Below, piece after piece: positions 8,928-16,476 of a stretch of 64,000 nucleotides of DNA. This DNA is from Longitalea arenae (GTDB lineage: Bacteria; Bacteroidota; Bacteroidia; Chitinophagales; Chitinophagaceae), in contig NZ_JAFFJX010000012.1 of assembly GCF_016924755.1 (NCBI RefSeq), forward strand, positions 122,351 to 186,350, given 5' to 3'. Below the pieces are notes generated by a model. It worked only from the letters and a program-made list of their open reading frames with translations. It was not told the DNA's origin and ran no database searches. The position numbers were made by a program, and so were the translations under genes. Position 1 is the stretch's first letter, and every line of letters begins with the position of its first letter.

Positions 8928-11336
8928 ATGAAACCGTTGAAAAACATACCTGCTGCCAACCAGGCTCATCCGCCCTTAACCGACGGTACCGGGGAAGGCG
9001 AAGGTAATGTGCCAAGCACCCTGGCTTCATTTTATGAAGAGGTGCTTATGAATATACCGGCCGACATTGCCGTGTACAATACGCGCGGTGAATTCCTGTT
9101 CATTAATTCAGCGGTCATAAAAGAAGCGGCTACCCGCGAATGGCTTATTGGTAAAACCATTGAAGATTACTGTCGCATAAGGCAAAAGCCGCCCGAAATG
9201 GCCATCAGGCGGAAGGAAATGATAGAAGAAGCGGTGTTGACCAGAAAGCTGCAAAAATGGGAGGAGCGCTTTGAATTTCCCGACGGGCAGATCAAATATC
9301 ATATCAGGCATATTCAACCGGTGCTGGATGCGCAGGAGCAGGTAAAGTTCTGCATCGCCTATAGCATTGATATCAGTGATCAAAAGCGGGCCGAGGAGTA
9401 TATACAATTAAGCGAGAAGAAATACCGCGACCTGTTCAATTACAGTCAGGCCTGGATCTGTACCCATGACCTGAACGGCCGCTTATTATCGGTGAATCCC
9501 GCCGCCAGTTTGGCCCTGGATTATACTGCCGGGGAAATGGTTGGGCGGGCGCTTCTCGAATTCATACCTGAAGAAGATAAAGCATTATATGAATTGAACT
9601 ACCTGCAACCGATCCTGCGTAATGGCAAGTCGGAAGGGGTATTCAGGGTGCAGGGGAAGAGCGGCAAGGTCATTTACCTGTTGTACCAGAATTATAAAAT
9701 GGATGTGCCGGGCATAGAGCCCTATGTAATAGGGTTTGCGCAGGACATCTCGGATCGTATAAAGGCAGAGCGGGAATTAAGGCAGGCCAAGAAACTGACA
9801 GAAGAGGCCGCCCGCGCCAAAGAGGTTTTCCTGGCGAATATGAGCCATGAAATTCGAACCCCGATGAACGGAGTATTGGGCATTGCGGGTTTACTGGCAA
9901 AGACTAAACTGGATGCACAGCAGCAGAGTTACCTAAGGCTGATACAGGAGTCGGCCAACAATTTATTGTTGCTGGTGAATGATGTGCTTGACCTGGAAAA
10001 GATCCTCTTAGGCAAGCTGCAATTTGAGCATGTGGTATTTTCCCTGGCAGACCGCATGGAACTTTGTTTGCAATCGTTCATTTATAAAGCGGAAGAAAAG
10101 GGTATTGGATTGGTGCATGAGAATTTGCTGGGCGAAGACCTGATCGTATTGGGTGATCCATACCGGTTGAGCCAGGTAATGAATAACCTGATCAACAATG
10201 CGCTTAAGTTTACCGAAGCAGGAACCGTAACCATTGAAACCCGTTTAATAGAGCGAATTGGTAATGAAGCGTGGATAGCATTTGCCGTGAAGGACACGGG
10301 CATAGGTATAACAGAGAGTCAGTTAGGGCTGATCTTTGAGCCATTCATGCAGGCGCATGTAGCCATCAGCCGCACACATGGCGGAACCGGTTTGGGCTTA
10401 AGCATTTGCCGGGAATTGATCACCATGATGGGTGGGGAATTGAAAGTGGCCAGTGAGGCGGGAAAAGGCTCATCCTTCAGCTTTGAATTACCATTTGCAA
10501 TCAGTTCAACTAAACTCAATCAATCAACCGTGGCACAAGACCTGAATTATCAAAGCCTTGGCAGCAGATATATTCTGGTAGCTGAGGACGTGGAGTTGAA
10601 TCAATACCTTGTTCGGCATATTATGGAGTCGTGGGGCTTTAAAGTGGATGTGGTGAATAATGGCCGCGAGGCTGTAGAAAAGATACAGGAAAATAATTAT
10701 GACCTGGTGCTAATGGATATACAGATGCCGGAGATGGATGGCATGGAAGCCACCCGCGCCATCAGGCAGTTAGGCGATCCCGTTAAAGCGGCGATCCCGA
10801 TCGTGGCGCTTACGGCCAATGCGTTGAAAGGAGATAGTGACAAGTATTTAGCTGCCGGTATGAACGATTTTCTGCCCAAGCCATTCAATGAGCAAAAGCT
10901 ATTCCTGGTAATATCAAATAATTTAAATACCGGTGCAGTGGCACCAGCAAGTAAGCGTATGAGAGAAACAAAAACAACAGTTGCCGATAGCGAGGAAAAA
11001 TTATATGACCTCGCCATGATACAAACGATTGCTGGCGGTGATGCCGGTTTTGTGAAGCGGATGGTGGAATTGTTTATAGAAACAGTGCCGCCTTCGATGG
11101 CAGAATTGCAGAAAGAAACTGCGGCGCAAAACTGGCTGAATGTAAGTAAGCTGGCGCACAAGCTGAAAGCGACTATCGACAGTATGGGCATTATCCGGCT
11201 CAGAGATGTGGTGCGAACGCTGGAGTTGAATGGAAAAAAGGGCGAGGGAGTTGATAAGATGCCCGGTCAGGTGCAGGAAGTTATTGATGTATTGCAGGCT
11301 TGTATGGAGCAGTTGAAGAGGGATTTTGACTTGTAG
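8928..11336 (+). CDS. Hybrid histidine kinase with PAS, receiver and HPt domains
   Basis: A cytosolic phosphorelay kinase of 802 aa from the ATG at 8928; a GTG at 8895 would add 11 residues. Order: two PAS domains, HisKA with H307 in NMSHEIRTPMNG, HATPase with GGTGLGLSICRELI, a receiver with D597 in LVLMDIQMPEMDG, and a C-terminal HPt with H744 in LAHKLKATIDSMG. No transmembrane segment is visible, so the signal is probably sensed in the cytosol through the PAS domains. It follows the NtrC-type regulator gene and probably shares its transcript. The gene ends before a strong terminator. Confidence 0.92.
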   Translation: MKPLKNIPAANQAHPPLTDGTGEGEGNVPSTLASFYEEVLMNIPADIAVYNTRGEFLFINSAVIKEAATREWLIGKTIEDYCRIRQKPPEMAIRRKEMIEEAVLTRKLQKWEERFEFPDGQIKYHIRHIQPVLDAQEQVKFCIAYSIDISDQKRAEEYIQLSEKKYRDLFNYSQAWICTHDLNGRLLSVNPAASLALDYTAGEMVGRALLEFIPEEDKALYELNYLQPILRNGKSEGVFRVQGKSGKVIYLLYQNYKMDVPGIEPYVIGFAQDISDRIKAERELRQAKKLTEEAARAKEVFLANMSHEIRTPMNGVLGIAGLLAKTKLDAQQQSYLRLIQESANNLLLLVNDVLDLEKILLGKLQFEHVVFSLADRMELCLQSFIYKAEEKGIGLVHENLLGEDLIVLGDPYRLSQVMNNLINNALKFTEAGTVTIETRLIERIGNEAWIAFAVKDTGIGITESQLGLIFEPFMQAHVAISRTHGGTGLGLSICRELITMMGGELKVASEAGKGSSFSFELPFAISSTKLNQSTVAQDLNYQSLGSRYILVAEDVELNQYLVRHIMESWGFKVDVVNNGREAVEKIQENNYDLVLMDIQMPEMDGMEATRAIRQLGDPVKAAIPIVALTANALKGDSDKYLAAGMNDFLPKPFNEQKLFLVISNNLNTGAVAPASKRMRETKTTVADSEEKLYDLAMIQTIAGGDAGFVKRMVELFIETVPPSMAELQKETAAQNWLNVSKLAHKLKATIDSMGIIRLRDVVRTLELNGKKGEGVDKMPGQVQEVIDVLQACMEQLKRDFDL

Positions 11337-11345
11337 GAAGCATGT

Positions 11346-11380
11346 GAAGTAGGAAGTATGAAGTAGGGAGTATGAAGATG
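11346..11380 (+). repeat. Heptamer tandem array, GAAGTAG type
   Basis: Five 7-bp units (GAAGTAG, GAAGTAT, GAAGTAG, GGAGTAT, GAAGATG) lie right after the kinase stop codon. Confidence 0.65.
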
Positions 11381-11409
11381 GCGAACAAACGATGCTGGTA
11401 TTATAAAAG

Positions 11410-11458
11410 AAGAAGTCGGAGTTTTGAAGATTTTTGATCTTCTTAGCTCCGACTTCTT
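11410..11458. terminator. Bidirectional terminator between convergent genes
   Basis: A perfect 12-bp stem pairs 11,410-11,421 with 11,447-11,458 (AAGAAGTCGGAG/CTCCGACTTCTT), and a second GAAGAT/ATCTTC stem is nested inside. It sits between the kinase gene (plus) and the TPR gene (minus). Confidence 0.8.
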
Positions 11459-11482
11459 AATTCTTTGCTTCGCCCGAAGGGC

Positions 11483-12133
11483 TTAACCCGGCAGGCGGGG
11501 AATATGTTTTTCCAATTCTTTGATCTGTTTTACGATCTCGGGGGTGGTCGGCTTCAGGGCCTTGGCCTTGCGGAAGAATTCTTTGGCTGCGCGGAACTCC
11601 CGTTTGTTCATCATAATATTACACATTTGGAGGTAGGCGGCAGCTTCATTTTCTTTATCGGGCAGGCCTTCGCGGATAGCCTGGCGAATGTATTTTTCCG
11701 CTTGTTTGAAATCGTTCTTTTGTAAGGAGATCATGCCCATCTGCAACATGCTGGCCCCTTTCACTTCTTTCATGGGCGTGCCAAGATCGAGGCCTTTCTT
11801 CATGTTTTTTTCCGCGGTATCGAAATCCTGTTCCATCATGGCCAGCTGACCTTTGAAGGTAAAGAAGGCCGAGCGGATGGGTTTGTACAGGAGGTTGGGA
11901 TATTTTATGGAATTGAGTACGCGTTTGGCGCCATCGAGGTCACCGGCTTCCATATGTTCCTGAATAAGGCGAAGGGGGCCGATGAAAAAGTGACCGGCGA
12001 TAAGAATGAGGCCGATCAGGTAGGCTGGGAAAGCGGGCCAGAAACCGCTGTAGACATTGGCCAGTACGCCCACAACCAGCAGCGCCAGACCCAGGTACAG
12101 GCGGTAACGTATGAGCCATGTATAAAACTTCAT
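11483..12133 (-). CDS. Tetratricopeptide-repeat membrane protein
   Basis: A 216-aa protein with two hydrophobic segments near residues 11-30 and 33-53, then TPR-like helices with the usual alternating small and bulky residues (for example ISLQKNDFKQAEKYIRQAI and REFRAAKEFFRKAKAL). The repeats probably face the cytosol or periplasm and mediate protein contacts; no partner is evident. A -7 box lies 27 nt upstream of the start. Confidence 0.75.
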   Translation of the reverse strand: MKFYTWLIRYRLYLGLALLVVGVLANVYSGFWPAFPAYLIGLILIAGHFFIGPLRLIQEHMEAGDLDGAKRVLNSIKYPNLLYKPIRSAFFTFKGQLAMMEQDFDTAEKNMKKGLDLGTPMKEVKGASMLQMGMISLQKNDFKQAEKYIRQAIREGLPDKENEAAAYLQMCNIMMNKREFRAAKEFFRKAKALKPTTPEIVKQIKELEKHIPRLPG

Positions 12134-12159
12134 AAACCTTTTGATTTTTTTAAGGATGG

Positions 12160-12167
12160 CAAAGATA
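12160..12167 (-). promoter_or_regulatory. -7 box of the TPR gene
   Basis: TATCTTTG on the minus strand matches TAnnTTTG, 27 nt before the ATG at 12,133. No clear -33 element. Confidence 0.4.
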
Positions 12168-12183
12168 GGCTGAAAAAACCAGT

Positions 12184-12275
12184 TTACCGGTTGCCGGTTG
12201 CCAGTTTCCGGTTACCAGTTGGCCGGTTACCGGTTTCCAGTTGCCGGTTACCGGTTACCAGTTGCCAGTCAGCAG
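12184..12275 (+). repeat. Heptamer tandem array, TTNCCRG type, second copy
   Basis: About thirteen 7-bp units (TTACCGG, TTGCCGG, TTGCCAG, TTTCCGG, TTACCAG and similar), with one extra G interrupting the phase. Three units in the opposite orientation (CCTGTAA, CCTGGAA, CCAGTAA) follow at 12,320-12,340. It belongs to the same family as 3453-3545 and is also placed between two minus-strand genes. Confidence 0.85.
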
Positions 12276-12351
12276 TTTCAAGGTTTGCGGTTCCGCTTTT
12301 GGAACTTCAAAGTTGAAGCCCTGTAACCTGGAACCAGTAACTTGTAATAAA

Positions 12352-12798
12352 TTATTTATCGTCGTTGATCTCTATCCAATAGCCATCTGGGTCGCGGAAG
12401 TAGATCTGTTTTACCCCATCTACCCGTTTGGTGACGGTGTTCTTCTCTCCTGCCCAGTTCTCATATTCCACATTATGTTTTTTAAGGTTGGCGATAAAAT
12501 CGTTGATGGAGGGAACGCTGAAGCAGAGGTGGCTGTTTTTGTCGTGCGATGTTTTGGTGGCTGCACCGGAAATAATATGAAGGTGGCCGGGGGTGCCCAG
12601 GCTGAACCAGGTATGGCGCCCATCGTGAAACGGTTCGGGAATGGTATCGAGGCCGACGACCTGTTGGTAAAACTGAGTGCTTGATTTCAGATCAACGACG
12701 TAGATGGCGATATGGTTGATGCGGGGTTTGTTTTGGGCAAAACCTGACAGGCAGACAAATGACAGAACGAAGACCAGAATGCAGACTGCTTTTTTCAT
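12352..12798 (-). CDS. Exported VOC-family (glyoxalase-like) protein
   Basis: A 148-aa protein with a signal peptide (MKKAVCILVFVLSFVCLSGFAQ) followed by one vicinal oxygen chelate domain. Possible metal ligands are His in INHIAIYV, His in GHLHIISG and Glu in GYWIEIND. VOC proteins include glyoxalases, dioxygenases and antibiotic-binding proteins; the substrate cannot be told. Export to the periplasm is unusual for glyoxalase I itself, which argues against that role. Confidence 0.8.
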   Translation of the reverse strand: MKKAVCILVFVLSFVCLSGFAQNKPRINHIAIYVVDLKSSTQFYQQVVGLDTIPEPFHDGRHTWFSLGTPGHLHIISGAATKTSHDKNSHLCFSVPSINDFIANLKKHNVEYENWAGEKNTVTKRVDGVKQIYFRDPDGYWIEINDDK

Positions 12799-12853
12799 AT
12801 GTATGTGTTTCCAACGGTAAGTTAGTAAAACAGCCTAAACCGGCGGAAAATAA

Positions 12854-12884
12854 AATTGCGCAGCCCTGGTGGAGCCGCGCAATT
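12854..12884 (-). terminator. Terminator of the DinB-family gene
   Basis: AATTGCGC and GCGCAATT form a perfect 8-bp stem. On the minus strand it is followed by TTTTATTTT, as expected for an intrinsic terminator downstream of the gene ending at 12,903. Confidence 0.7.
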
Positions 12885-12902
12885 AAATTACATGTCATAA
12901 TA

Positions 12903-13400
12903 TTATGGGCGATCCCAGAAGGCGGGTGGTTCAATACCCAGGCTTCTTAAGTATACATAGCCCTGGCCGCGGTGGTGAATTTCATTGTCGATAGCATAGA
13001 AAAGAATAGAGATGCAGGTGCCAGGCCACTGACCAAAAGCTACCGTTTGCTCCTGCCAGCGTTCAGCTGGAATGGTGGGCCAGATCTTATTGATACCATC
13101 GGTGGCCTGGTCCCACAAGGCCAGCAATTCCTGTTTGGTGTTTACCTTTTCTGCATCCGCCCATTTTTCCCATTTTTCAGTGGCGATACCTTGCAGGCAG
13201 GGTAGGCCCATGCCCAGAAATTCATACACCAGTTCGGCGAAAGGGCGCATACCGCCAACGGAGTAAGTGAAAAGCTTGTCATCAGGGAAAGCCTCGATCA
13301 TTCTGCGCGTGAGGGCGCGGTGGCCCTGCCAGTGTTTGAGCAATTGTTCCGGCGTAATAATACTGGCGCTAGCGGTTGGTGTTAATTCTTTGGTTGACAT
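12903..13400 (-). CDS. DinB-family protein
   Basis: A 165-aa four-helix protein of the DinB/YfiT metal-binding fold. The His of HRALTRRM and the C-terminal NEIHHRGQGYVYLRSLG motif fit the usual three-His metal site. Members include bacillithiol S-transferases and many uncharacterised thiol-related proteins. A -7 box (13,438-13,445) precedes it and a terminator follows, so it appears to be a single-gene unit. Confidence 0.85.
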   Translation of the reverse strand: MSTKELTPTASASIITPEQLLKHWQGHRALTRRMIEAFPDDKLFTYSVGGMRPFAELVYEFLGMGLPCLQGIATEKWEKWADAEKVNTKQELLALWDQATDGINKIWPTIPAERWQEQTVAFGQWPGTCISILFYAIDNEIHHRGQGYVYLRSLGIEPPAFWDRP

Positions 13401-13437
13401 GATTATTATTTTTTAAGGATTTGCAATAAGTACAATG

Positions 13438-13445
13438 CAAACCTA
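13438..13445 (-). promoter_or_regulatory. -7 box of the DinB-family gene
   Basis: TAGGTTTG on the minus strand matches TAnnTTTG, 38 nt upstream of the ATG at 13,400. Confidence 0.4.
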
Positions 13446-13643
13446 GCCAGGGGCAGTGACAACAGTATGTCAGCAGGATTTCGTGGAGGAAAGATTTTTT
13501 TGAGTTTTCCGGCCCAAAGATCGGATTTACATGCTAATGATAGGATTTTCAGGCGATTTAGGCGCCTGGGTTTCGAGGAATATGGGTTTTCTTCTTATTT
13601 TTGCCATCCGCCAGAGTACGGCAGTGTTCGTTGCCGATGGTTT

Positions 13644-13715
13644 GGTCCCGTAGTTCAATGGATAGAATAGAAGTTTCCTAAACTTTTGATACAGGTTCGA
13701 TTCCTGTCGGGACTA
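13644..13715 (+). tRNA. tRNA-Arg (anticodon CCT)
   Basis: The cloverleaf is complete: acceptor GGTCCCG/CGGGACT, D arm GTTC/GAAT, anticodon arm GAAGT-TTCCTAA-ACTTT giving CCT (reads AGG), and T arm ACAGG-TTCGATT-CCTGT. Discriminator A; CCA is not encoded. The first pair is G-U. Its 3' end is the integration site of the 17-kb island. Confidence 0.93.
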
Positions 13716-13716
13716 C
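13702..13716 (+). repeat. Left attachment site (att core)
   Basis: TCCTGTCGGGACTAC is the T-arm/acceptor 3' end of tRNA-Arg and recurs exactly, in direct orientation, at 30,717-30,731. Integration thus keeps the tRNA intact on this side. Confidence 0.85.
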
Positions 13717-13748
13717 TTGAGATTGTAAAGACAGAAATGTCAGGATTT

Positions 13749-13790
13749 AAAAACCCGCATAGAATATTGATTTTATGCGGGTTTTTTGTT
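13749..13790 (+). terminator. Terminator downstream of tRNA-Arg
   Basis: The stem AAACCCGCATA/TATGCGGGTTT is followed by a T run. It lies inside the island's left end and would end tRNA transcription or insulate the integrase. Confidence 0.8.
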
Positions 13791-13983
13791 TTTGGTTGGC
13801 ATAACCTGACAAATAGTTACCCGCCTATACAACCGCTTTTAGGTGAACACGAGGTGAGCAAGACTGAAATTCTATTTTTGTTCACCTCGAAGTTCTGAAA
13901 CCCTTGCTGACACTGGGTTCCACCGAATTGAAGTAGTGATGTGGAGGACTTGAGCGAAGGAAACAATATTCGGTCAATTCAAA

Positions 13984-15246
13984 ATGTGTGTTATGAACAA
14001 GGGAAATTTAAGCCTGTTTATCTGGTTCCGGCTTGTATCGAACCGGGGCAAAAATGGCAAGATGCCTATTTATTTACGATTCTCCATTAGTAAGAAAAGA
14101 GTAGAATTATCAACCAACCAGTTTGTTGATCCCAAGCTTTGGGATGCCGAAGGGCAATTTGTAAAAGGCAAAACGGAAGAAGCGCAAACCATCAACCGCC
14201 GCCTGGCGCTTATTAAAGGGGATCTGCACAAAAAGTACCTGCAACTGGAAGCGTTGGGCAAACCCATTACCGCGGAGATCTTAAAGAACCTGTACCTGGG
14301 AGTTGATGAAAACCGGAAGACGCTACAGGAGGCGATTGATATTTATTACGACCGGTTTGCTGAAAAGGTGGCCAGCGGGCAGAAATCGAAACACAGTCTG
14401 AAATGTGTACACACCACCCGTGAGAAGTTGAAGGTGTTCACAAAACAACAGTACAAAGTAACCGACCTGCCGCTGAAGGAAATAAAACCAGCCATTGCCG
14501 GCGACTTTGAACACTTCCTTGTAACTCATGAAAAAGGGTGCAACAACACAGCCATGAAGTACATCCGCATCCTGAAACGGGTACTAAAGTTTGCGGTTGA
14601 CCAGGGCTGGTTAGAAACAAACCCGGTGGGCCGGTTTAAATGCACGTATGTAGAACCATCCCGCGAGCGGCTGACAATGGAAGAAGTAATGACCCTGTAC
14701 CATAAGGAGTTTACAGTTGAGCGGTTGGCCGAGGTACGGGATGTATTTATCTTTAGTTGCTACACTGGCTTCGCCGACCAGGATGTGTACAACCTTACAC
14801 CCGACAACATTGTAACCGGCATCGACGGTGAAAAATGGATAGCCACCGACCGCCGCAAAACCGGTACGCCCGAACGGGTACCGCTACTCCCTATTGCTTT
14901 GGAGATCGTCGAAAAATACAAAAACCACCTATGGTGCCGCAGCAAGAACCGCTTACTACCTGTAAACACCAACCAGTGTTACAATGGCTACCTGAAAGAA
15001 ATAGCCGAGCTATGCGGAATCAAAAAGTACCTCACCACCCACATGGCACGCCACACATTTGCCACCACTATTCTACTGGAGCAGGATGTACCTATTGAAA
15101 CCGTTAGCCAGCTGCTGGGCCATAGAAGCATACGCACTACACAGATATATGCTAAGGTTAGTCAAAAGAAAGTAAGCCAGAACATGAAGGTGTTGAAGGA
15201 GAAGTTGGCGGGGATGAAGGGTGAGGTGAAGGAGGGTAAGGGATAA
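13984..15246 (+). CDS. Tyrosine recombinase (island integrase)
   Basis: A 420-aa site-specific integrase of the Bacteroidota type. An N-terminal arm-binding region (FSISKKRVELSTNQFVDPKLWD) is followed by a SAM-like core-binding domain (about 110-215) and the catalytic domain. Catalytic residues H353 and R356 (HMARHTFATT), H380 (LLGHRSIRTT) and Y389 (QIYAKV) are present. The usual first Arg of the TGLR motif is replaced (TGFADQD), a change known in other Bacteroidota recombinases. The ATG at 13,984 or 13,993 could be used. Its position next to tRNA-Arg identifies it as the enzyme that inserted the island. Confidence 0.93.
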   Translation: MCVMNKGNLSLFIWFRLVSNRGKNGKMPIYLRFSISKKRVELSTNQFVDPKLWDAEGQFVKGKTEEAQTINRRLALIKGDLHKKYLQLEALGKPITAEILKNLYLGVDENRKTLQEAIDIYYDRFAEKVASGQKSKHSLKCVHTTREKLKVFTKQQYKVTDLPLKEIKPAIAGDFEHFLVTHEKGCNNTAMKYIRILKRVLKFAVDQGWLETNPVGRFKCTYVEPSRERLTMEEVMTLYHKEFTVERLAEVRDVFIFSCYTGFADQDVYNLTPDNIVTGIDGEKWIATDRRKTGTPERVPLLPIALEIVEKYKNHLWCRSKNRLLPVNTNQCYNGYLKEIAELCGIKKYLTTHMARHTFATTILLEQDVPIETVSQLLGHRSIRTTQIYAKVSQKKVSQNMKVLKEKLAGMKGEVKEGKG

Positions 15247-15272
15247 TTTAATTAAAGTTTGCGGTTTGTAAT

Positions 15273-15304
15273 GCAGGCTCTTTTCCATTGAGGGAAGGGG
15301 CCTG
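15273..15304 (+). terminator. Possible terminator after the integrase gene
   Basis: CAGGCTCTTTTCC and GGGAAGGGGCCTG can form an imperfect stem followed by TTTA. Weak. Confidence 0.3.
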
Positions 15305-15363
15305 TTTATGGCCGTATGCATTTGTAATCTCATACACTATTCCTTCACTTAATCATTGCCCGT

Positions 15364-15819
15364 ATGAATCTTGATCATTATCAATTTAAAATAGCACCTG
15401 ATTATCATGAGTATGAGTTTTATAGTGATGGCCCACGCGGTCGGATTAAAAAGATGGTGGCGTTTAGCCTGGTAAAATGGAAAGGGATATTATTTTATAA
15501 TCTGGCATTTGGCGATTATATTGATGAGCTTAATAAACTGAATGACGATTCTGTTAGTAATAATGGAGACAGGCAAAAGGTTTTGGCTACTGTGGCCACC
15601 ATTGTTATTGATTTTACTAATCATTTACCCAATGCTTTAATATTTGCTACAGGAAGTACGCCCGCCCGAACGCGGCTTTATCAAATGAATCTTAATCGGT
15701 TATTCGATGAAGTAAAATTGCTGTTTCAAATTTATGGTGTGAAATCAGATGGCATAATGGAGCTGTTTCGAACTAACGAAAATTACCAGAGCTTTTATGC
15801 CAGGCGTATTTTACACTAA
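15364..15819 (+). CDS. DUF6934-family protein
   Basis: A 151-aa protein recognised by the pattern DGPRGRIKKMVAF, LAFGD, NNGDRQKVLATVATIV and the hallmark ATGSTPARTRLYQMNLNR. The family is widespread in Bacteroidota and its function is unknown to me. The next gene, 40 nt downstream, codes for a 54-aa basic protein that is followed by a paralogue and a broken third copy. Such an arrangement recalls toxin-antitoxin or other two-part modules, but no toxin fold is recognisable. It is island cargo placed right after the integrase. Confidence 0.7.
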   Translation: MNLDHYQFKIAPDYHEYEFYSDGPRGRIKKMVAFSLVKWKGILFYNLAFGDYIDELNKLNDDSVSNNGDRQKVLATVATIVIDFTNHLPNALIFATGSTPARTRLYQMNLNRLFDEVKLLFQIYGVKSDGIMELFRTNENYQSFYARRILH

Positions 15820-15858
15820 TTAATATTTTGTAACTTTAAATGCCTTAAATATATAAAT

Positions 15859-16023
15859 ATGTCAAAAGATAAGAAAACGATCAAGCCAGTATATAAACCC
15901 GGTATTATAAGCGATGATGTTAAGGATCTCAGTAATGACCCTTTTGTTTTAAAGAAAAATGAAATGGCTATAAAAATGGTTGAGCGGGTTGGTTTTCCAA
16001 AAGAGTTTTTGAAGAAGAAGTAA
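15859..16023 (+). CDS. Small basic protein, copy 1 of a three-member family
   Basis: A 54-aa protein starting MSKDKKTIKPVYKPG and ending GFPKEFLKKK. It shares the pattern VYxxG-ISDxVxxxxNDPxVLKK and PKExLKK with the next gene, which supports that both are real. Lys-rich ends suggest nucleic-acid or acidic-partner binding. The function is unknown; association with the upstream DUF6934 gene is inferred from spacing. Confidence 0.65.
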   Translation: MSKDKKTIKPVYKPGIISDDVKDLSNDPFVLKKNEMAIKMVERVGFPKEFLKKK

Positions 16024-16034
16024 AAAATTAATAG

Positions 16035-16064
16035 AAAGACCTGCATTGACGTGCGGGTCTTTTT
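16035..16064 (+). terminator. Terminator after small protein copy 1
   Basis: AAAGACCTGCA pairs with TGCGGGTCTTT (one T-G wobble), followed by further T residues. It separates copy 1 from copy 2, so copy 2 may have its own promoter or depend on read-through. Confidence 0.75.
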
Positions 16065-16086
16065 CATCCATAAAAGTGTTGATAGT

Positions 16087-16251
16087 ATGGCAAAACAAAA
16101 GAAGCAGATAAAATCGGTTTATCTACGTGGTACAATAAGTGATGAGGTAGGCGATCATCGTAATGATCCTGTTGTTTTAAAGAAGGTGGAGGCTGCTAAA
16201 AAACGGCTTGAGCGTATGCAACTGCCAAAAGAGTTATTAAAGAAGAGATAA
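16087..16251 (+). CDS. Small basic protein, copy 2 of a three-member family
   Basis: A 54-aa paralogue of the preceding small protein (MAKQKKQIKSVYLRG, ISDEVGDHRNDPVVLKK, LPKELLKKR). The ATG at 16,087 is chosen because it gives the same length and same N-terminus as copy 1; an upstream GTG at 16,051 is inside the terminator. Function unknown. Confidence 0.6.
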   Translation: MAKQKKQIKSVYLRGTISDEVGDHRNDPVVLKKVEAAKKRLERMQLPKELLKKR

Positions 16252-16337
16252 TACTTAATCCTGCATGTAAAATGCAACCGTTTTAACGTTAGGTTAAACA
16301 TTTTTTGAGTTACTCATTTTTACACCCTAATTCAATT

Positions 16338-16434
16338 ATGTCAAAATACAAGGAAACTGTTAATCCAGTATATAGGCCAGGTTATAAGTGACGAAGTAAA
16401 AAAACTCAATAAGGACCCTTTGGGCCTTTTCTAA
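16338..16434 (+). pseudogene. Small basic protein, copy 3, frameshifted
   Basis: It starts MSKYKETVNPVYRPG as in copies 1 and 2, then a one-base loss near 16,382 gives an early TGA. In the shifted frame the homologous ISDEVKKLNKDP follows until a stop at 16,432. It is a decayed third paralogue. Confidence 0.65.
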
Positions 16435-16476
16435 AACAATGGTGGAATGTTTAATAGTAATTTAAGGCGTGTTGAC

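Noticed and set aside
13686..13898. Open frame overlapping tRNA-Arg and the terminator
   Set aside because: It runs through the tRNA 3' end, the att core and a terminator hairpin.
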